A stretch of DNA of 64,000 nucleotides from Streptomyces cinnabarinus (GCF_027270315.1 NZ_CP114413.1:5022001-5086000), one strand, 5' to 3'. Positions 18,235-30,600 are shown, numbered from the stretch's first letter. Numbers and translations: made by a program. Notes: generated by a model not told the origin, from the letters alone.

Positions 18235-18414
18235 ATGGACTACGTCTCCGCGCTCGTGCCCCCCGTCGTCATGGCCGTGTTCTTCATCGGGGTGATCAGG
18301 GTGATCGTGAAGACCCAGGGCGGGGCCAACAAGGCCAAGGAGGACGCCGTCGTCGACGCCGCCCTCGCACGGGCCGAGGGGGCCCGGCAGGGGGCGGGAC
18401 GCGCGGACGGCTGA
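18235..18414 (+). CDS. Small single-pass membrane protein
   Basis: A 59-residue protein starting MDYVSALVPPVVMAVFFIGV: one membrane helix (residues about 7-27) and a charged Ala-rich cytoplasmic tail (KAKEDAVVDAALARAEG). The ATG lies six nt after TACCCT (18223-18228), a leaderless arrangement. A perfect 14-bp terminator follows the stop within 17 nt. The high coding bias, compact promoter and terminator make it a real gene despite its size. Function unknown. Confidence 0.75.
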   Translation: MDYVSALVPPVVMAVFFIGVIRVIVKTQGGANKAKEDAVVDAALARAEGARQGAGRADG

Positions 18415-18430
18415 CGCCGCCGGGACTGTC

Positions 18431-18471
18431 AGGGCGTACGACTCTCGCTTTTCGAGTCGTACGCCCTTTTT
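18431..18471 (+). terminator. Strong Rho-independent terminator
   Basis: A 14-bp perfect stem, AGGGCGTACGACTC (18431-18444) with GAGTCGTACGCCCT (18454-18467), closes a 9-nt loop and is followed by TTTTT. It is the strongest terminator of this kind in the window. Confidence 0.92.
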
Positions 18472-18541
18472 GTGATCGTTTGCTGATGAAAGTGCACGTC
18501 CGGCACGCCAATCCCGGCATCTCCCACTATTGTGCTGAGCT

Positions 18542-18982
18542 GTGCCTCGCCCATTGGGAGAACTCGAAGACGCGGTCATGACGCGGGTGTGGAAGTGGAA
18601 CCGCCCGGTGACCGTTCGAGAAGTCCTCGAAGATCTTCAGCAGGAACGGTCCATCGCGTACACCACGGTGATGACCGTTTTGGACAATCTCCATCAGAAG
18701 GGCTGGGTGCGCCGTGAGGCGGAAGGCCGGGCCTATCGGTATGAGGCGGTGTCCACTCGCGCCGCTTACGCCGCCGCCCTGATGAACGACGCCTGGTCGC
18801 AGAGCGACAACCCCGCCGCCGCCCTCGTCGCCTTCTTCGGCATGATGAGCGAGGAACAGCGGCATGCCCTTCGGGATGCGGTCCGCATCGTCCAAGGGCC
18901 GGAAGAAGCCGGGCAAGTGGATAGCGGGTCCGATACCCCCGCCGAGAACCCCGGCTCGGCAGCGGAGGGCGACGGGCGATAG
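18542..18982 (+). CDS. BlaI/MecI-family transcriptional repressor
   Basis: The 146-residue protein carries the BlaI winged helix (PLGELEDAVMTRVWKWNRPVTVREVLEDL ... IAYTTVMTVLDNLHQKGWVRR), with the N-terminal DNA-binding half complete. No BlaR/MecR-like metalloprotease gene is next to it, so the signal that relieves repression is unknown here. The start is GTG at 18542. A hydrophobic dimerisation region follows and the last 35 residues are acidic. Confidence 0.88.
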   Translation: MPRPLGELEDAVMTRVWKWNRPVTVREVLEDLQQERSIAYTTVMTVLDNLHQKGWVRREAEGRAYRYEAVSTRAAYAAALMNDAWSQSDNPAAALVAFFGMMSEEQRHALRDAVRIVQGPEEAGQVDSGSDTPAENPGSAAEGDGR

Positions 18983-18991
18983 CGTCCGCTC

Positions 18992-19540
18992 ATGTCCGCA
19001 CAGAGCTCACCGGCAGAGAGCCCAGAAGTCACCGCAAAAGCCATCACCGTCCGACGGGCCCGCACCAGCGATGTCCCGGCGGTGCGCCGGCTCCTTGACG
19101 CCTACGTCCGCGGCTCCATCCTGCTCGACAAAGCCACGGTGACGCTTTACGAGGACATCCAGGAGTTCTGGGTCGCGGAACGCGACGACAACGCGGAGGT
19201 CGTCGGCTGCGGCGCCCTGCACGTGATGTGGGAAGACCTCGCGGAAGTCCGCACTCTCGCCGTGAAGCCGGGACTGAAGGGCGCCGGCGTCGGTCACCAC
19301 TTGCTGGAGAAGTTGCTCCAGACCGCGCGTTGGCTCGGTGTTCGCCGGGTTTTCTGCCTGACCTTCGAAGTGGACTTCTTCGCCAAGCACGGCTTCGTCG
19401 AGATCGGAGAGACGCCGGTCGACACGGATGTCTACGCCGAGCTGATGCGTTCCTATGACGAGGGCGTCGCGGAGTTCCTCGGTCTCGAACGAGTGAAACC
19501 GAACACCTTGGGCAACAGCCGGATGCTTCTGCATCTGTGA
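18992..19540 (+). CDS. GNAT amino-acid N-acetyltransferase (ArgA-like)
   Basis: The 182-residue protein is a single GNAT domain: RRARTSDVPAVRRLLDAYV, VGCGALHVMWEDLAEVRTLAV, then the acetyl-CoA loop LKGAGVGHHLLEKLL. This short form resembles the actinobacterial stand-alone N-acetylglutamate synthase that begins arginine synthesis. The ATG is six nt after TAGCGT, a leaderless pattern, and lies 9 nt downstream of the BlaI-like stop. Other GNAT substrates cannot be excluded. Confidence 0.8.
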   Translation: MSAQSSPAESPEVTAKAITVRRARTSDVPAVRRLLDAYVRGSILLDKATVTLYEDIQEFWVAERDDNAEVVGCGALHVMWEDLAEVRTLAVKPGLKGAGVGHHLLEKLLQTARWLGVRRVFCLTFEVDFFAKHGFVEIGETPVDTDVYAELMRSYDEGVAEFLGLERVKPNTLGNSRMLLHL

Positions 19541-19656
19541 TCGCCGGTAAGCCGAAGCGGAGACCGAAGCAGAGATCCGGTGCCCTATGTCCGAAACGCG
19601 CATGTTTCCGGGCGGGGAGCGGGCTGTAGGTCTCTGCCAGGGGTTTGTGTTTTTCC

Positions 19657-19702
19657 AGCAAAAGCGGTTTGCTTTCCGACGTAGTGCAGTACTGCATATA
19701 AC
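19657..19702 (+). promoter_or_regulatory. Candidate lsr2 promoter with two inverted repeats
   Basis: An AT-rich stretch before lsr2 holds AGCAAA-AGCGG-TTTGCT (19657-19673) and the perfect 12-bp palindrome TGCAGTACTGCA (19685-19696), followed by TATAAC (19697-19702) as a possible -10. The palindrome would sit in the spacer of that promoter, where a bound protein would block it. Confidence 0.45.
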
Positions 19703-19768
19703 AGGGGACGGCGAAACGGCGGGACGCCGCAGACCCCAGCCCTCAAGTTATCGATGAAAGGAAATCCG

Positions 19769-20104
19769 GTGGCACAGAAGGTTCAGGTCCTTCTTGTCGA
19801 CGACCTCGACGGCGGCGAGGCGGACGAGACCGTGACGTTCGCGCTGGACGGCAAGACGTACGAGATCGATCTCACGACTGCCAATGCGGACAAGCTCCGC
19901 GGCCTTCTCGAGCCTTACGTGAAGGGTGGTCGTCGTACCGGAGGCCGTGCTTCGGGTGGGCGTGGAAAGGCGCGTGCCGCTTCCGGTGGCAGCCAGGACA
20001 CCGCCCAGATCCGCGCGTGGGCGAAGGAGAACGGTTACGAGGTCAACGACCGCGGCCGTGTTCCCGCGTCCATTCGTGAGGCTTACGAGAAGGCCAACGG
20101 CTGA
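19769..20104 (+). CDS. lsr2: Lsr2 nucleoid-associated xenogeneic silencer
   Basis: Lsr2 binds AT-rich minor grooves and bridges DNA, silencing horizontally acquired genes and many specialised-metabolite clusters in Streptomyces. The 111-residue protein has the N-terminal oligomerisation domain (AQKVQVLLVDDLDGG, then TYEIDLTTANADKLRGLLEPY) and a C-terminal AT-hook-like domain (IRAWAKENGYEVNDRGRVP, with the R-G-R core). The GTG at 19769 has AAAGGAA seven nt before it. Its 3' end overlaps the convergent gene by 22 nt. Confidence 0.96.
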   Translation: MAQKVQVLLVDDLDGGEADETVTFALDGKTYEIDLTTANADKLRGLLEPYVKGGRRTGGRASGGRGKARAASGGSQDTAQIRAWAKENGYEVNDRGRVPASIREAYEKANG

Positions 20105-20742
20105 GCGCACACGCGGCGCAGCCGCATTCGGTGGCAGTGCGTGGCCACCGTGTCCACGAGTCGTACGAGATCGGGGGCGCCCCCACCGCCCCCCAGAGCC
20201 GACAGCGTCGGCAGCGAGGCCTCGACCTCGCACCCCGGCTCGGGGGGTCGCAGCCAGACGGCGACCCCCTGCGGCGTGCCGGGGCGGCCCAGGGGAAGCG
20301 GCCGCCCGTCGGCCACCGCCCCCGGCCCGGGGAGATCGGGCGCGTCCATGACACCGCCCGGTGCAGGCCCCCCGAAGGGCTCGGGCGCCTCCATGACGCC
20401 ACCCTCGCCCGTTGCCGTGAGGTCCAGGGGCAGTGCGCCCCACTCCAGCCAGGCCAGCACCCCGGGCAGCTCCTCCGCGCTGCCCGCGGCCACCAGGAGT
20501 CGCATCCGGTCGTCGCGCAGGGCCACCGGAGAGCCCGGCAACAGATGGCGCAGCGCCGCCCGGCCCGCCTCGGCCGGGACGTCCAGGACGTCGAAGCGCA
20601 GGCCCAGCCGGAGTCCCGGTGGATTCCCGGGCACCGTCGGCCACCCCAGTTCGTTCTCGTACCACCGGCGGACCTGATCGCTCGGATCGAGCGGCCGACG
20701 GGGAAGCGGGACCGTGGTGACCGGAGGGAGGCTGCCAACCAT
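20083..20742 (-). CDS. SCO3374-like conserved hypothetical protein
   Basis: A 219-residue protein starting MVGSLPPVTTVPLPRRPLDP with RRWYENELGWPTVPGNPPGL and a Gly/Pro-rich middle. The arrangement next to lsr2 and clpC, and the sequence as I remember it, match the Streptomyces SCO3374 family, which has no known function. The YENELGWPT segment is also seen in N-terminal parts of bifunctional primase/polymerase-like proteins, but catalytic residues are not visible. The reading extends upstream to 21189, but the ATG at 20742 is where conserved sequence begins. Confidence 0.65.
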   Translation of the reverse strand: MVGSLPPVTTVPLPRRPLDPSDQVRRWYENELGWPTVPGNPPGLRLGLRFDVLDVPAEAGRAALRHLLPGSPVALRDDRMRLLVAAGSAEELPGVLAWLEWGALPLDLTATGEGGVMEAPEPFGGPAPGGVMDAPDLPGPGAVADGRPLPLGRPGTPQGVAVWLRPPEPGCEVEASLPTLSALGGGGGAPDLVRLVDTVATHCHRMRLRRVCAQPLAFS

Positions 20743-21172
20743 GCCAAGTGCAACCGCCCGAAGAGGTCGCGAGTTACGCTGGGTGTTCTCGCGAACGCGC
20801 AGAGTATCGACGGAGGGGGCGTACGGGGGTGCGGGGAGGCGCGAGGTTGTTCGCCCGTAGCGGAGGGAACCCGTGCACGCGGCATGGACTGTCCGTCGCT
20901 GCGGGTAAGACATCCCTAGTGAGAGGGGGCGACACGCAGGACAGGGCGTCTCACGTTCGCCATCGGCGTACTGGCGAAGCGGGTAACTGCCTGGCCTGCG
21001 GGAACATCGTCTCGCACCATCGGGTTGGAGCAGATGTCGGCGTTCGGGGTCAGGAGGCCATCGACGGTGTCGGCAGTTGGAATGAGCGGTCCCCGCTTGC
21101 GGGACTAAGCTGCGGAAGGACAGGGAGGGGAAGTTCCCCCCACTGCCTGACCGCTCTGAGGAGCGATTAACG
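20743..21172. other. Intergenic region upstream of clpC
   Basis: A 430-bp region without a credible gene. It holds a ClgR-type site (20955-20968) and, close to the clpC start, the hairpin GTCCC(C)GC-TT-GCGGGAC around 21092-21108. Upstream of the minus-strand gene I see no strong promoter. Confidence 0.6.
20955..20968 (+). promoter_or_regulatory. ClgR-box upstream of clpC
   Basis: GTTCGC-CATCG-GCG matches the ClgR operator form GTTCGC-N5-GCG that I recall from Streptomyces lividans work on clp and lon regulation. It sits 205 bp before the clpC ATG, and ClgR is known to activate clpC there. Confidence 0.65.
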
Positions 21173-23698
<2,526 letters not shown>

Positions 23699-23717
23699 GC
23701 CTCACGAGCGAGTGAAA

Positions 23718-23744
23718 GGGCCGGTGCTCATCGAGCACCGGCCC
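23718..23744. terminator. Hairpin between convergent genes
   Basis: GGGCCGGTGCTC (23718-23729) pairs perfectly with GAGCACCGGCCC (23733-23744) across an ATC loop. No T-run follows. It lies between clpC and the convergent acid phosphatase and can end both transcripts. Confidence 0.75.
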
Positions 23745-23764
23745 TGTCGCGTTCCCTTGGCGAC

Positions 23765-24400
23765 TTACGACAGCTGGCCGTCGTAGTCCGGCAGCTTGTA
23801 CGTCTTCTCCGCGTGGCCGCCCGACAGGTCGGTGGCGCTGTTCCCGATGTTCGCGATGATCGTGTAGCCCTTGTTCTCGATGTCGACGCGCTGGGCCGTC
23901 TTGTAGTCGCCGACGTTCTTGAACAGGTCGAGGAAGCCGCGGACGTAGAGGCCGGCGACCTTGTAGCCGCGGTACTTGAGGTTGTAGTCGGTGACCGAGG
24001 CGATGATGCCCGGACGGGCGGTCACGAAGAACAGGGCGACGCCGCGCTCCTGGGCGTACTTGGCGACGTCCAGGACCGGCTTGTTGGCCGGCTGCGGGAA
24101 GCTGAAGCCGAAGTCGGTCTCCAGGGTCGTGTTGTCGATGTCGAACACGATCGCCTGCTTCTCGCCCGGCTTGGTGTTCGCGATCCGCTGCTTGATCTCG
24201 GGCAGCGCGGTGTTCATCACCAGCTGGCAGTCCTTCTGCCAGGTCGCGTAGTCGACATCCGCGGTGGCGGCGGCGGTGGCGACGGTCAGCGTGCCGGAGC
24301 TCGTCGCGGCCTGGGCAGCGGGGCCGGCGAAGGCCACCAGGGCGGCGGCGGAGGCGGCGGTGGCACCTATGCGGAGCGCCCAGGGGCGTCGGGTGGTCAT
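23765..24400 (-). CDS. Secreted HAD-superfamily acid phosphatase (class B-like)
   Basis: The 211-residue protein has a signal peptide (basic MTTRRPWALR, hydrophobic ATAASAAALVAFAG, then AAQAATS for cleavage near residue 31) and a HAD subfamily IIIB core with the catalytic FDIDNTTLE and FFVTARPG. It should hydrolyse phosphomonoesters outside the cytoplasm. Start ATG with AGGGA 12 nt upstream. It reads in the same direction as the two NACHT genes, 112 nt beyond the last of them, and likely has its own promoter. Confidence 0.88.
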   Translation of the reverse strand: MTTRRPWALRIGATAASAAALVAFAGPAAQAATSSGTLTVATAAATADVDYATWQKDCQLVMNTALPEIKQRIANTKPGEKQAIVFDIDNTTLETDFGFSFPQPANKPVLDVAKYAQERGVALFFVTARPGIIASVTDYNLKYRGYKVAGLYVRGFLDLFKNVGDYKTAQRVDIENKGYTIIANIGNSATDLSGGHAEKTYKLPDYDGQLS

Positions 24401-24512
24401 GTGTGTGGGGGTCCCTTCGCGTACGGCCAGCGTGTCGTGTGCATGTTCGTCGGGCTGGGTGGCGCGTGGGGAACCGTAGGGTTACTGGACGGTAGGCCGC
24501 TAGAGGTGTGCG

Positions 24513-27500
24513 TCACACAACTCGGCGGATCCTTTCGAAAGTTCGGGCCGACGGCAGCGTGGCGAGAGCCGCCTCCGGGATCTCGGTGACGTCCGGGGCG
24601 TGTACGACGGTGGCTGAGCGGAGGGAGGGGAACAGGGCCGGGACCGCCGAAAGGTCCTCGGTGCCCTGGAAGTTGTTCAGCCGCAGATGGGTGACGCCGG
24701 GCAGCGGCGGGCCCTGCCAGCCTCTGTTGTGCTGCCAGTCGATGTGCAGATGCTCCAGCTCCGGCAGCCGGGCGACCTCCTCGTGGTCGGCGGGGGAGAG
24801 CGAGGTGGTGAGCTTGCCCAGGCTCAGCCGCCGCAAGGAGGCGAAGCGGTGCAGGCCGCGCAGCCCGGTCAGCTCCAGGGCGTGCTTGGTGAACCGCAGA
24901 TAGCGCAGGTTCAGGTCCCGGGGCAGCGTCTCGCCCAGGGACTCGCCCTCCAGGAGGATCCCGAGGTCGAGCTGGTCCAGGGTCGGCGAGCCGGACAGGA
25001 CGGTCAGATCCAGCTCGCGGGGCAGCAGGTCGAGGGAGAGCCAGATCAGCGGGAGGCGGGCCAGCGCGGCCAGGCTCTCCAGGGAGGAGCACCGGTTCAC
25101 GTCCAGGTAGACCAGCCGGTCCAGGCCCGACAGACAGCTCAGGTCGCGCAGTTCGTCGTTGTCGCGGACGACCAGCTCCGACGTCGTGTCGTTGAGCCCG
25201 GCCCCGATCTCGTCCGGCGCGATCCCGCCGACGAGCTGGACGGAACCCCTTCCCCCCAGCTCCCGCAGAAACCGCAACTGCTCCGCCGACCGGACGCTGA
25301 AGAAGAGCCCCTCCTGCGGCAGTTGGCCGATGATCTCCTCGCCGTAGCGGCGGGTGGGGAACCGGGACCAGCTCCAGGAGAGCTGCGCCCGCACGTCCAG
25401 CCCCGGATGCTCCCGGAACCGGGCCAGCACCGGCAGCGCGGCCTCGGTGCCGATGAGGGAGGCGGTGACGACGACCGCCCGCGCCTCCTCCGGGTCCAGG
25501 CCCGCCGGGCCGGGCAGCAGCTCCAGGGCGAGCGGGCCGACCGAGGCCAGCGCGCGGGCCTCCTCCGTGGTGCGCGGCGGGATGAGCGAGGCCGCGTTCC
25601 GTTCGACCTCGGCGCGCACCCGGGGGTCGAGCTCCGTCGCGTGCTCCAGCGAGGCGAGCGCGAGCAGCCGTAGCCGGGCGCTCACCGCGCCCTCGGCCCG
25701 CTCCGCCGCCGCACTCAGGTCCCGCAGCAGCTCGGCCCGTTCGCGCGGACGGGCGTGTGCCATCGCCATCCGGACCACGTCCGCCCACTGCTCGTCGGCG
25801 GCTCCGCGCACCAGCAGCCCGAAGTCGCCGTCCTCGACGGCGGCCTTGGCGCCCAGGTAGTCCTGGAAGGTGCGGTGCACGAACTCCACGGTCCCGGCGG
25901 CCGGTTCGCGCAGCAGACCGCTGCGGACCAGCAGGTACCGCAGGATCTGACCGGCGTCGCCCTGTTCCGCCGCGAGCGGCAGCGAGGGCAGTACGTCGGC
26001 GATGATCCGCTCGGCGCGGTCGCGGTCGAGCTCGGACTGGTTGTTGCGGATCAGCCAGTACGCGAGCCGCTGGAGCAGCTGGATCAGGGGGAGTTCGGTG
26101 AGGAGGACCTCCCCCTGCCCGAACCCCTGCCCGAACATGTCCCGCTCCTCGTCCCGGCGGGCGAGCAGCATCGACAGGGCGGCGTCGTACAGCTCCTTGC
26201 GGCCGTGCGGGAGATAGCCGCGCCGGTCGCGGTGCAGGGCGCAGAGCAGCCCGCACATCAGCGGGTTGGTGGCGAGCCGCCCGAGGTCGGGCTTGGTGCG
26301 CACGGCGTCCAGCAGGGACCGCCGGTAGCCGTCCAGGCGCTCCGGGTCGGGCGCGTCGAGCCGGGCCGCGGTGTGCCAGCGCTCGATGAACGCGGACACG
26401 TCGTCCCGGCCCATCGGGGTGAGGGCCAGCTCGGTGAAGCCGTCGGCGGCGAGCCAGTCCTCGCGGACGGCGGAGGGGCGGGAGGTGACCAGCCACTGGT
26501 TGCCGGGGTAGACGTCGAGGAGATCGCGCAGCCAGCGGCGGGTGCGCTCCCGCTCGCGCTCGGGGATCTCGTCGATGCCGTCCACGAGCAGCAGGCCCCG
26601 CCCGGCGGCCAGCACCCGGTCGGCCCAGCCGTCCGGCTGGCCGGCGTGGAAGGGGACGTGCGCGGCGGACAGGAAGGCGTCGGGCGCCGGGAGGCCGCCG
26701 GGGCGGCGGACCAGAGTGCGCAGCGGCAGCACGAACGGGATCCGGTCGCCGTGCTCGGCGCGGGCTGCGGTCACCGCGAGCCACTGCACCAGCGTGGTCT
26801 TGCCGGACCCGGCGACCCCGCGCAGCATCACCCGGTCGTGTCCGGCGAGCGCCTGTTCCACCGGCTGCGCGGCGGAGGCGATGTGCGGCCCGCCGGGACC
26901 GCCGGCGCGGTCGTCCTCGCCGGGGCCGAGGGCCTGGAGGCTGAGGTAGGCGGCGTCCAGGGGCCAGCGGTCGGGGGAGTTGGCCAGGTCGATGCCGTAG
27001 ATCGTGAGCCGGCCGTGCTTGGTGGTGACGTAGGGCAGATAGCGCCGCTCGAAGGTGGTGTCGGTGCCGCCGGTGGGCGGGGTGCGGGCGATCAGCTCGT
27101 CGACCCTGGCGATCAGCGCGTGCTGGCGCCGGGACTGCTCCACGAGGGTGCGGGCGACAAAGGTGGACCGCTGGGTGAAGAAGTGCACGATGTGCAGACA
27201 GGCGGTGGTGAGCAGGCGGCCGTAGAACTCGGCGGCGTCGTAGGAGAGTTCGCGGTCGGGGTGGCCGCCCGCGCCGCGCAGGCTCGCGGCGAGCGACTCA
27301 TGGCCGAGGTCCACCGCCTGGACGTCCGTCATGGTGAGGTCGCCGAGCGCGAACAGGGTGTCGGCGAGGGCGTGTACGACGGCCTGCTCCTCGTCGGCGT
27401 GGATGGGCCGCTCGCCGCCCTTGAGGGCCTGGCGGACCAGCTCGGCGGAGAGCTTGTGCAGGGCGGGCCGGTCCAGCGTGCGCCGCTCGCCGCGGAAGGA

Positions 27501-27629
27501 GACGAACCCGGAGATCCGGACCGGGCGGTCGACCAGCGCGGCGCCCGCGGACTCGGTCACGAAGAGCTTCCTGATCAGCGGAGTGACCAGGGAGGACGCC
27601 AGCCTGACGCCTACGGCTGAGGGTTCCAT
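24513..27629 (-). CDS. NACHT NTPase with C-terminal LRR-like repeats (paralogue 1)
   Basis: A 1038-residue STAND ATPase. A helical N-terminal domain (residues 1-240; VDRPVRISGFVSFRGE, FFTQRSTFVARTLVEQSR) is followed by the pre-NACHT linker (LTIYGIDLA, then LDAAYLSLQAL), Walker A GVAGSGKTT (about 270), Walker B LLLVDGIDEIP (about 345), the winged-helix marker FVHRTFQDYLGAKAA (about 580) and C-terminal leucine-rich repeats (about 790-1035; LDRLVYLDVNRCSSLESL). Bacterial NACHT proteins are known antiphage immune sensors related to eukaryotic NLRs. No recognisable nuclease or pore domain is visible at the N-terminus. The ATG at 27629 has AAGGAG 11 nt upstream inside the preceding gene, and 8 nt separate it from that gene's stop, so the two are cotranscribed. 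Confidence 0.9.
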   Translation of the reverse strand: MEPSAVGVRLASSLVTPLIRKLFVTESAGAALVDRPVRISGFVSFRGERRTLDRPALHKLSAELVRQALKGGERPIHADEEQAVVHALADTLFALGDLTMTDVQAVDLGHESLAASLRGAGGHPDRELSYDAAEFYGRLLTTACLHIVHFFTQRSTFVARTLVEQSRRQHALIARVDELIARTPPTGGTDTTFERRYLPYVTTKHGRLTIYGIDLANSPDRWPLDAAYLSLQALGPGEDDRAGGPGGPHIASAAQPVEQALAGHDRVMLRGVAGSGKTTLVQWLAVTAARAEHGDRIPFVLPLRTLVRRPGGLPAPDAFLSAAHVPFHAGQPDGWADRVLAAGRGLLLVDGIDEIPERERERTRRWLRDLLDVYPGNQWLVTSRPSAVREDWLAADGFTELALTPMGRDDVSAFIERWHTAARLDAPDPERLDGYRRSLLDAVRTKPDLGRLATNPLMCGLLCALHRDRRGYLPHGRKELYDAALSMLLARRDEERDMFGQGFGQGEVLLTELPLIQLLQRLAYWLIRNNQSELDRDRAERIIADVLPSLPLAAEQGDAGQILRYLLVRSGLLREPAAGTVEFVHRTFQDYLGAKAAVEDGDFGLLVRGAADEQWADVVRMAMAHARPRERAELLRDLSAAAERAEGAVSARLRLLALASLEHATELDPRVRAEVERNAASLIPPRTTEEARALASVGPLALELLPGPAGLDPEEARAVVVTASLIGTEAALPVLARFREHPGLDVRAQLSWSWSRFPTRRYGEEIIGQLPQEGLFFSVRSAEQLRFLRELGGRGSVQLVGGIAPDEIGAGLNDTTSELVVRDNDELRDLSCLSGLDRLVYLDVNRCSSLESLAALARLPLIWLSLDLLPRELDLTVLSGSPTLDQLDLGILLEGESLGETLPRDLNLRYLRFTKHALELTGLRGLHRFASLRRLSLGKLTTSLSPADHEEVARLPELEHLHIDWQHNRGWQGPPLPGVTHLRLNNFQGTEDLSAVPALFPSLRSATVVHAPDVTEIPEAALATLPSARTFERIRRVV

Positions 27630-27637
27630 GGGGGCGG

Positions 27638-30600
27638 TCACTCCTTGGGCCGAGGGTTGACCTCGACGTACGGGGGCAGGGCGGTGGCGTTGTGCACACG
27701 GCAGGGGAACGAGGTCAGCACATGGCTCAGGCGGGCCGCCGCCGCGAGCGGGGACAGGTCGACCTCGTCGGCCTGGAACACGTACAGCCAGGTCACCTCG
27801 GGAAACACCGTGACGAGTGAACCGAGGTCGGGGGTCTGGTGCTGGGACACCAGGGAGATGCGCGTGACGTTCTCCAGCCGGACGTTCTGGCTTTTCAGGG
27901 CGGTGAGTTCGCCGAGGTTGAGGCTCAGCACGGTCAGCCGTTTCAGGGCGGTGACCGCCTGCCAGTCCTCCTCGGTCGGTGGCGTGTCCAGGTCGAGGCC
28001 GAGCTGGCGCAGTGACGGGAACGAGGCCAGGAAGGACAGGTCGCGCGCGGACGGGGGGAGCAGGAGGCGCTGCAGCGGCACCTCGCGGCCCATGACCTCG
28101 ATGCCCTGCCAGGGAGTGGAGCCGCGCAGGATCAGCTCCTGAAGGGGTATCCCGGCCAAGGGGGCGAGGGAGATGACGCCTGGGCACTCCATCAGGCGGA
28201 GCCGGGTCAGGCGCCGGTACCCCGCCAGGAAGCCCAGGTCGGTCGCGGGATGGTTGACCAGCGAGAGGCTACGCAGCTTCGCCTCGCCCAGGGCCTGGGT
28301 GATCAGCTCCGGTCCGAGGTCCCCGAACACCTCCACGTCATGGTGCCCGCCCAGCCGCCCCAGCGCCGCCAGCTCCTGCGCGGTACGCACCGCGATCGTG
28401 GTGCCCGGCGTGTCCAGCAGATGCCGGACGACCTCCTCGGCATACGTCTCGGTGTCGAACTGGTTCCAGTGGAAGCCCAGTTGATTGCGCACGGCGACGC
28501 TCTCGTGGTCCCGGTACCGCACCACGCACGGCAGCGCCGCGTCCCCGCCGATCAGGCTCGCCGCGCTGACGACATTGGCCGCGGCCTGGTCGTCGTGCAC
28601 CTCCTCCGGGCCCGGCAGCAGCTCCAGCACCATCGGGCCGAGGTCGGCCAGCTTGCGGGCCTCCGCCTGGGTGCGCGGCGGGATCAGCTCCCCGGCCCGC
28701 CTCTCCACCCGGGCCCTGACCTCCGGGTCCAGCTTGGCCGCGTGCTCCAGACAGGCCATCGCCAGCAGATGCAGCCGTACCCGGTGCTCCGGCTCCCGGT
28801 CACCGCGCTCCACCAGCCCGCGCAGCAGCCGGGCCCGCTCGGCCGGGCGGGCATGCGCCACGGCCATCCGGATGACGTCCTCCCACTGGTCGAGCTGGGC
28901 GTGGTGCAGCAGGACGTCGAAGTCCCGCTCCTCCACGGCCGCCCGTGCGCCCAGATAGTCCTGGAAGGTGCGGTGGACGAAGTCCACGGCCCCGGCGGCC
29001 GGTTCGCGCAGCAGTCCGGAGCGGACGATCAGGTGGCGCAGGATCTCCTCGGCCGAGCCCTGCGCGGCGACGTAAGGCATGGAGGGCAGCAGCCGCTCCA
29101 GCTGATGGAGCGCGTCCGAACGGTCCATCTCCGCACGGCCGTTGCGGATCAGCCAGTACGCGAGCCGCTGCAACAGCTCGACCTGGGACTCCTCGTCCAG
29201 CTCGACGCTCAGCTCGCGCTCGCGGTCCCGGCGCTCCAGCAGCATCGACAGCGCGGCGTCGTACAGCGCCTTGCGGCCGCGCGGCAGAAAGCCCCGGCGC
29301 TCACGGTGCAGGGCGCAGATCAGCGCGCACATCAGCGGGTTGGTGGCGAGCCTGCCCAGGTCCTGCTTGGTGCGTACGGCGTTCAGCAGCGCCTCGCACA
29401 GGGCCGCCTCGGCGCCCGCGGCCCGGTGCCAGCGGCGGATGAAGACAGTGATGTTCTCCCGGTTCATGGGGGAGAGGGTCAGCTCGGTGAAGTCCTCGCC
29501 GCCGAGCCATTCCTGGCGTACCGCGGAGGGGCGGGAGGTGACCAGCCAGAGGTTGCCGGGGAAGGCGGCGAGCAGATCGGCCAGCCAGCGCCGGGTGCGT
29601 TCGCGCTCCTCCTCCGGGACCTCGTCGATGCCGTCGACCAGGAGCAGTCCGCGGCCGGCGCCGAGGACGCGGTCCGCCCAGCCGGCGGGCTGCGAACCGG
29701 CGAGCGGGCAGCTGACCGCGTTCAGGAAGTCGCCGGGGACGGGGAGGCGGGCGCCGCCCCGGGTGAGGGTGCGCAGCGGCAGGACGAAGGGGACGCGGCC
29801 CATGAGGTGGGCGAGATCACCGGTGAGGCGGCCCTGGTGGGCGGTGGTGACCGCGAGCCACTGCACCAGCGTGGTCTTGCCGGACCCGGCGGCGCCGCGC
29901 AGCAGCACCCGCTCGTGCCCGGCGAGCACCTGCTCCACGGGCTGCGGGGCGGACGGCAGCCAGCGCTCCGGAAGGGCGACCTCGGCGTCCCGTGTGGTCA
30001 GGGACTCGCCGGGCGCCTCCTGGTGCTCGGCGTCCCGGGTCGCCTCCAGGCTCAGATAGGCGGCGTCCAGCGGCCAGGCGCGGGACTCGTTGAGGTCGAC
30101 GCCGTAGATCGTCAGCCGGCTGTGCTTCTTGGCGAGGTAGGCGGTGTAGCGCTGCTCGAAGCTGGTGTCCTCGACCGTACGGTTCGCCAGGCGCCCGAGG
30201 AGGAGGTCCATCCGCTCGATCAGGTCGCCGAGCTGCCGGCTCTGCTCGACGAGGGTGCGCGGGACAAAGGCGGAGCGCTGGGTGAAGAAGTGCAGGATGT
30301 GCAGACAGGCGCTGGTCAGCAGCTGGGAGTAGAGGGAGACCGAGTCCTCGCTGAGGAAGCGGACCAGCTCACGGCCGCCGGCCTGGACGTACAGGGTGGT
30401 GGCCAGGGCCTCGTGGCCCAGGCGTACGGCCTGGACGTCGTCGAGCTCCAGCCGGCCCAGGGCGTACAGCGTCAGCTCCAGGGCGTCGGTGACGGCCTCC
30501 AGCTCGGAGTCGTCCAGTGGGGCTTCCCGGGTCTCGCGGGCCGCGCGGTCCACCAGCTCGCGGACCAGCTTGCGTAACTCCTTCTCGCCGAGGGCGCGCT

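Noticed and set aside
25755..30577. Long plus-strand reading frames opposite the NACHT genes
   Set aside because: They follow from third-position G/C bias of the minus-strand genes. Their composition (Arg, Gly, Val, Asp) is not protein-like.
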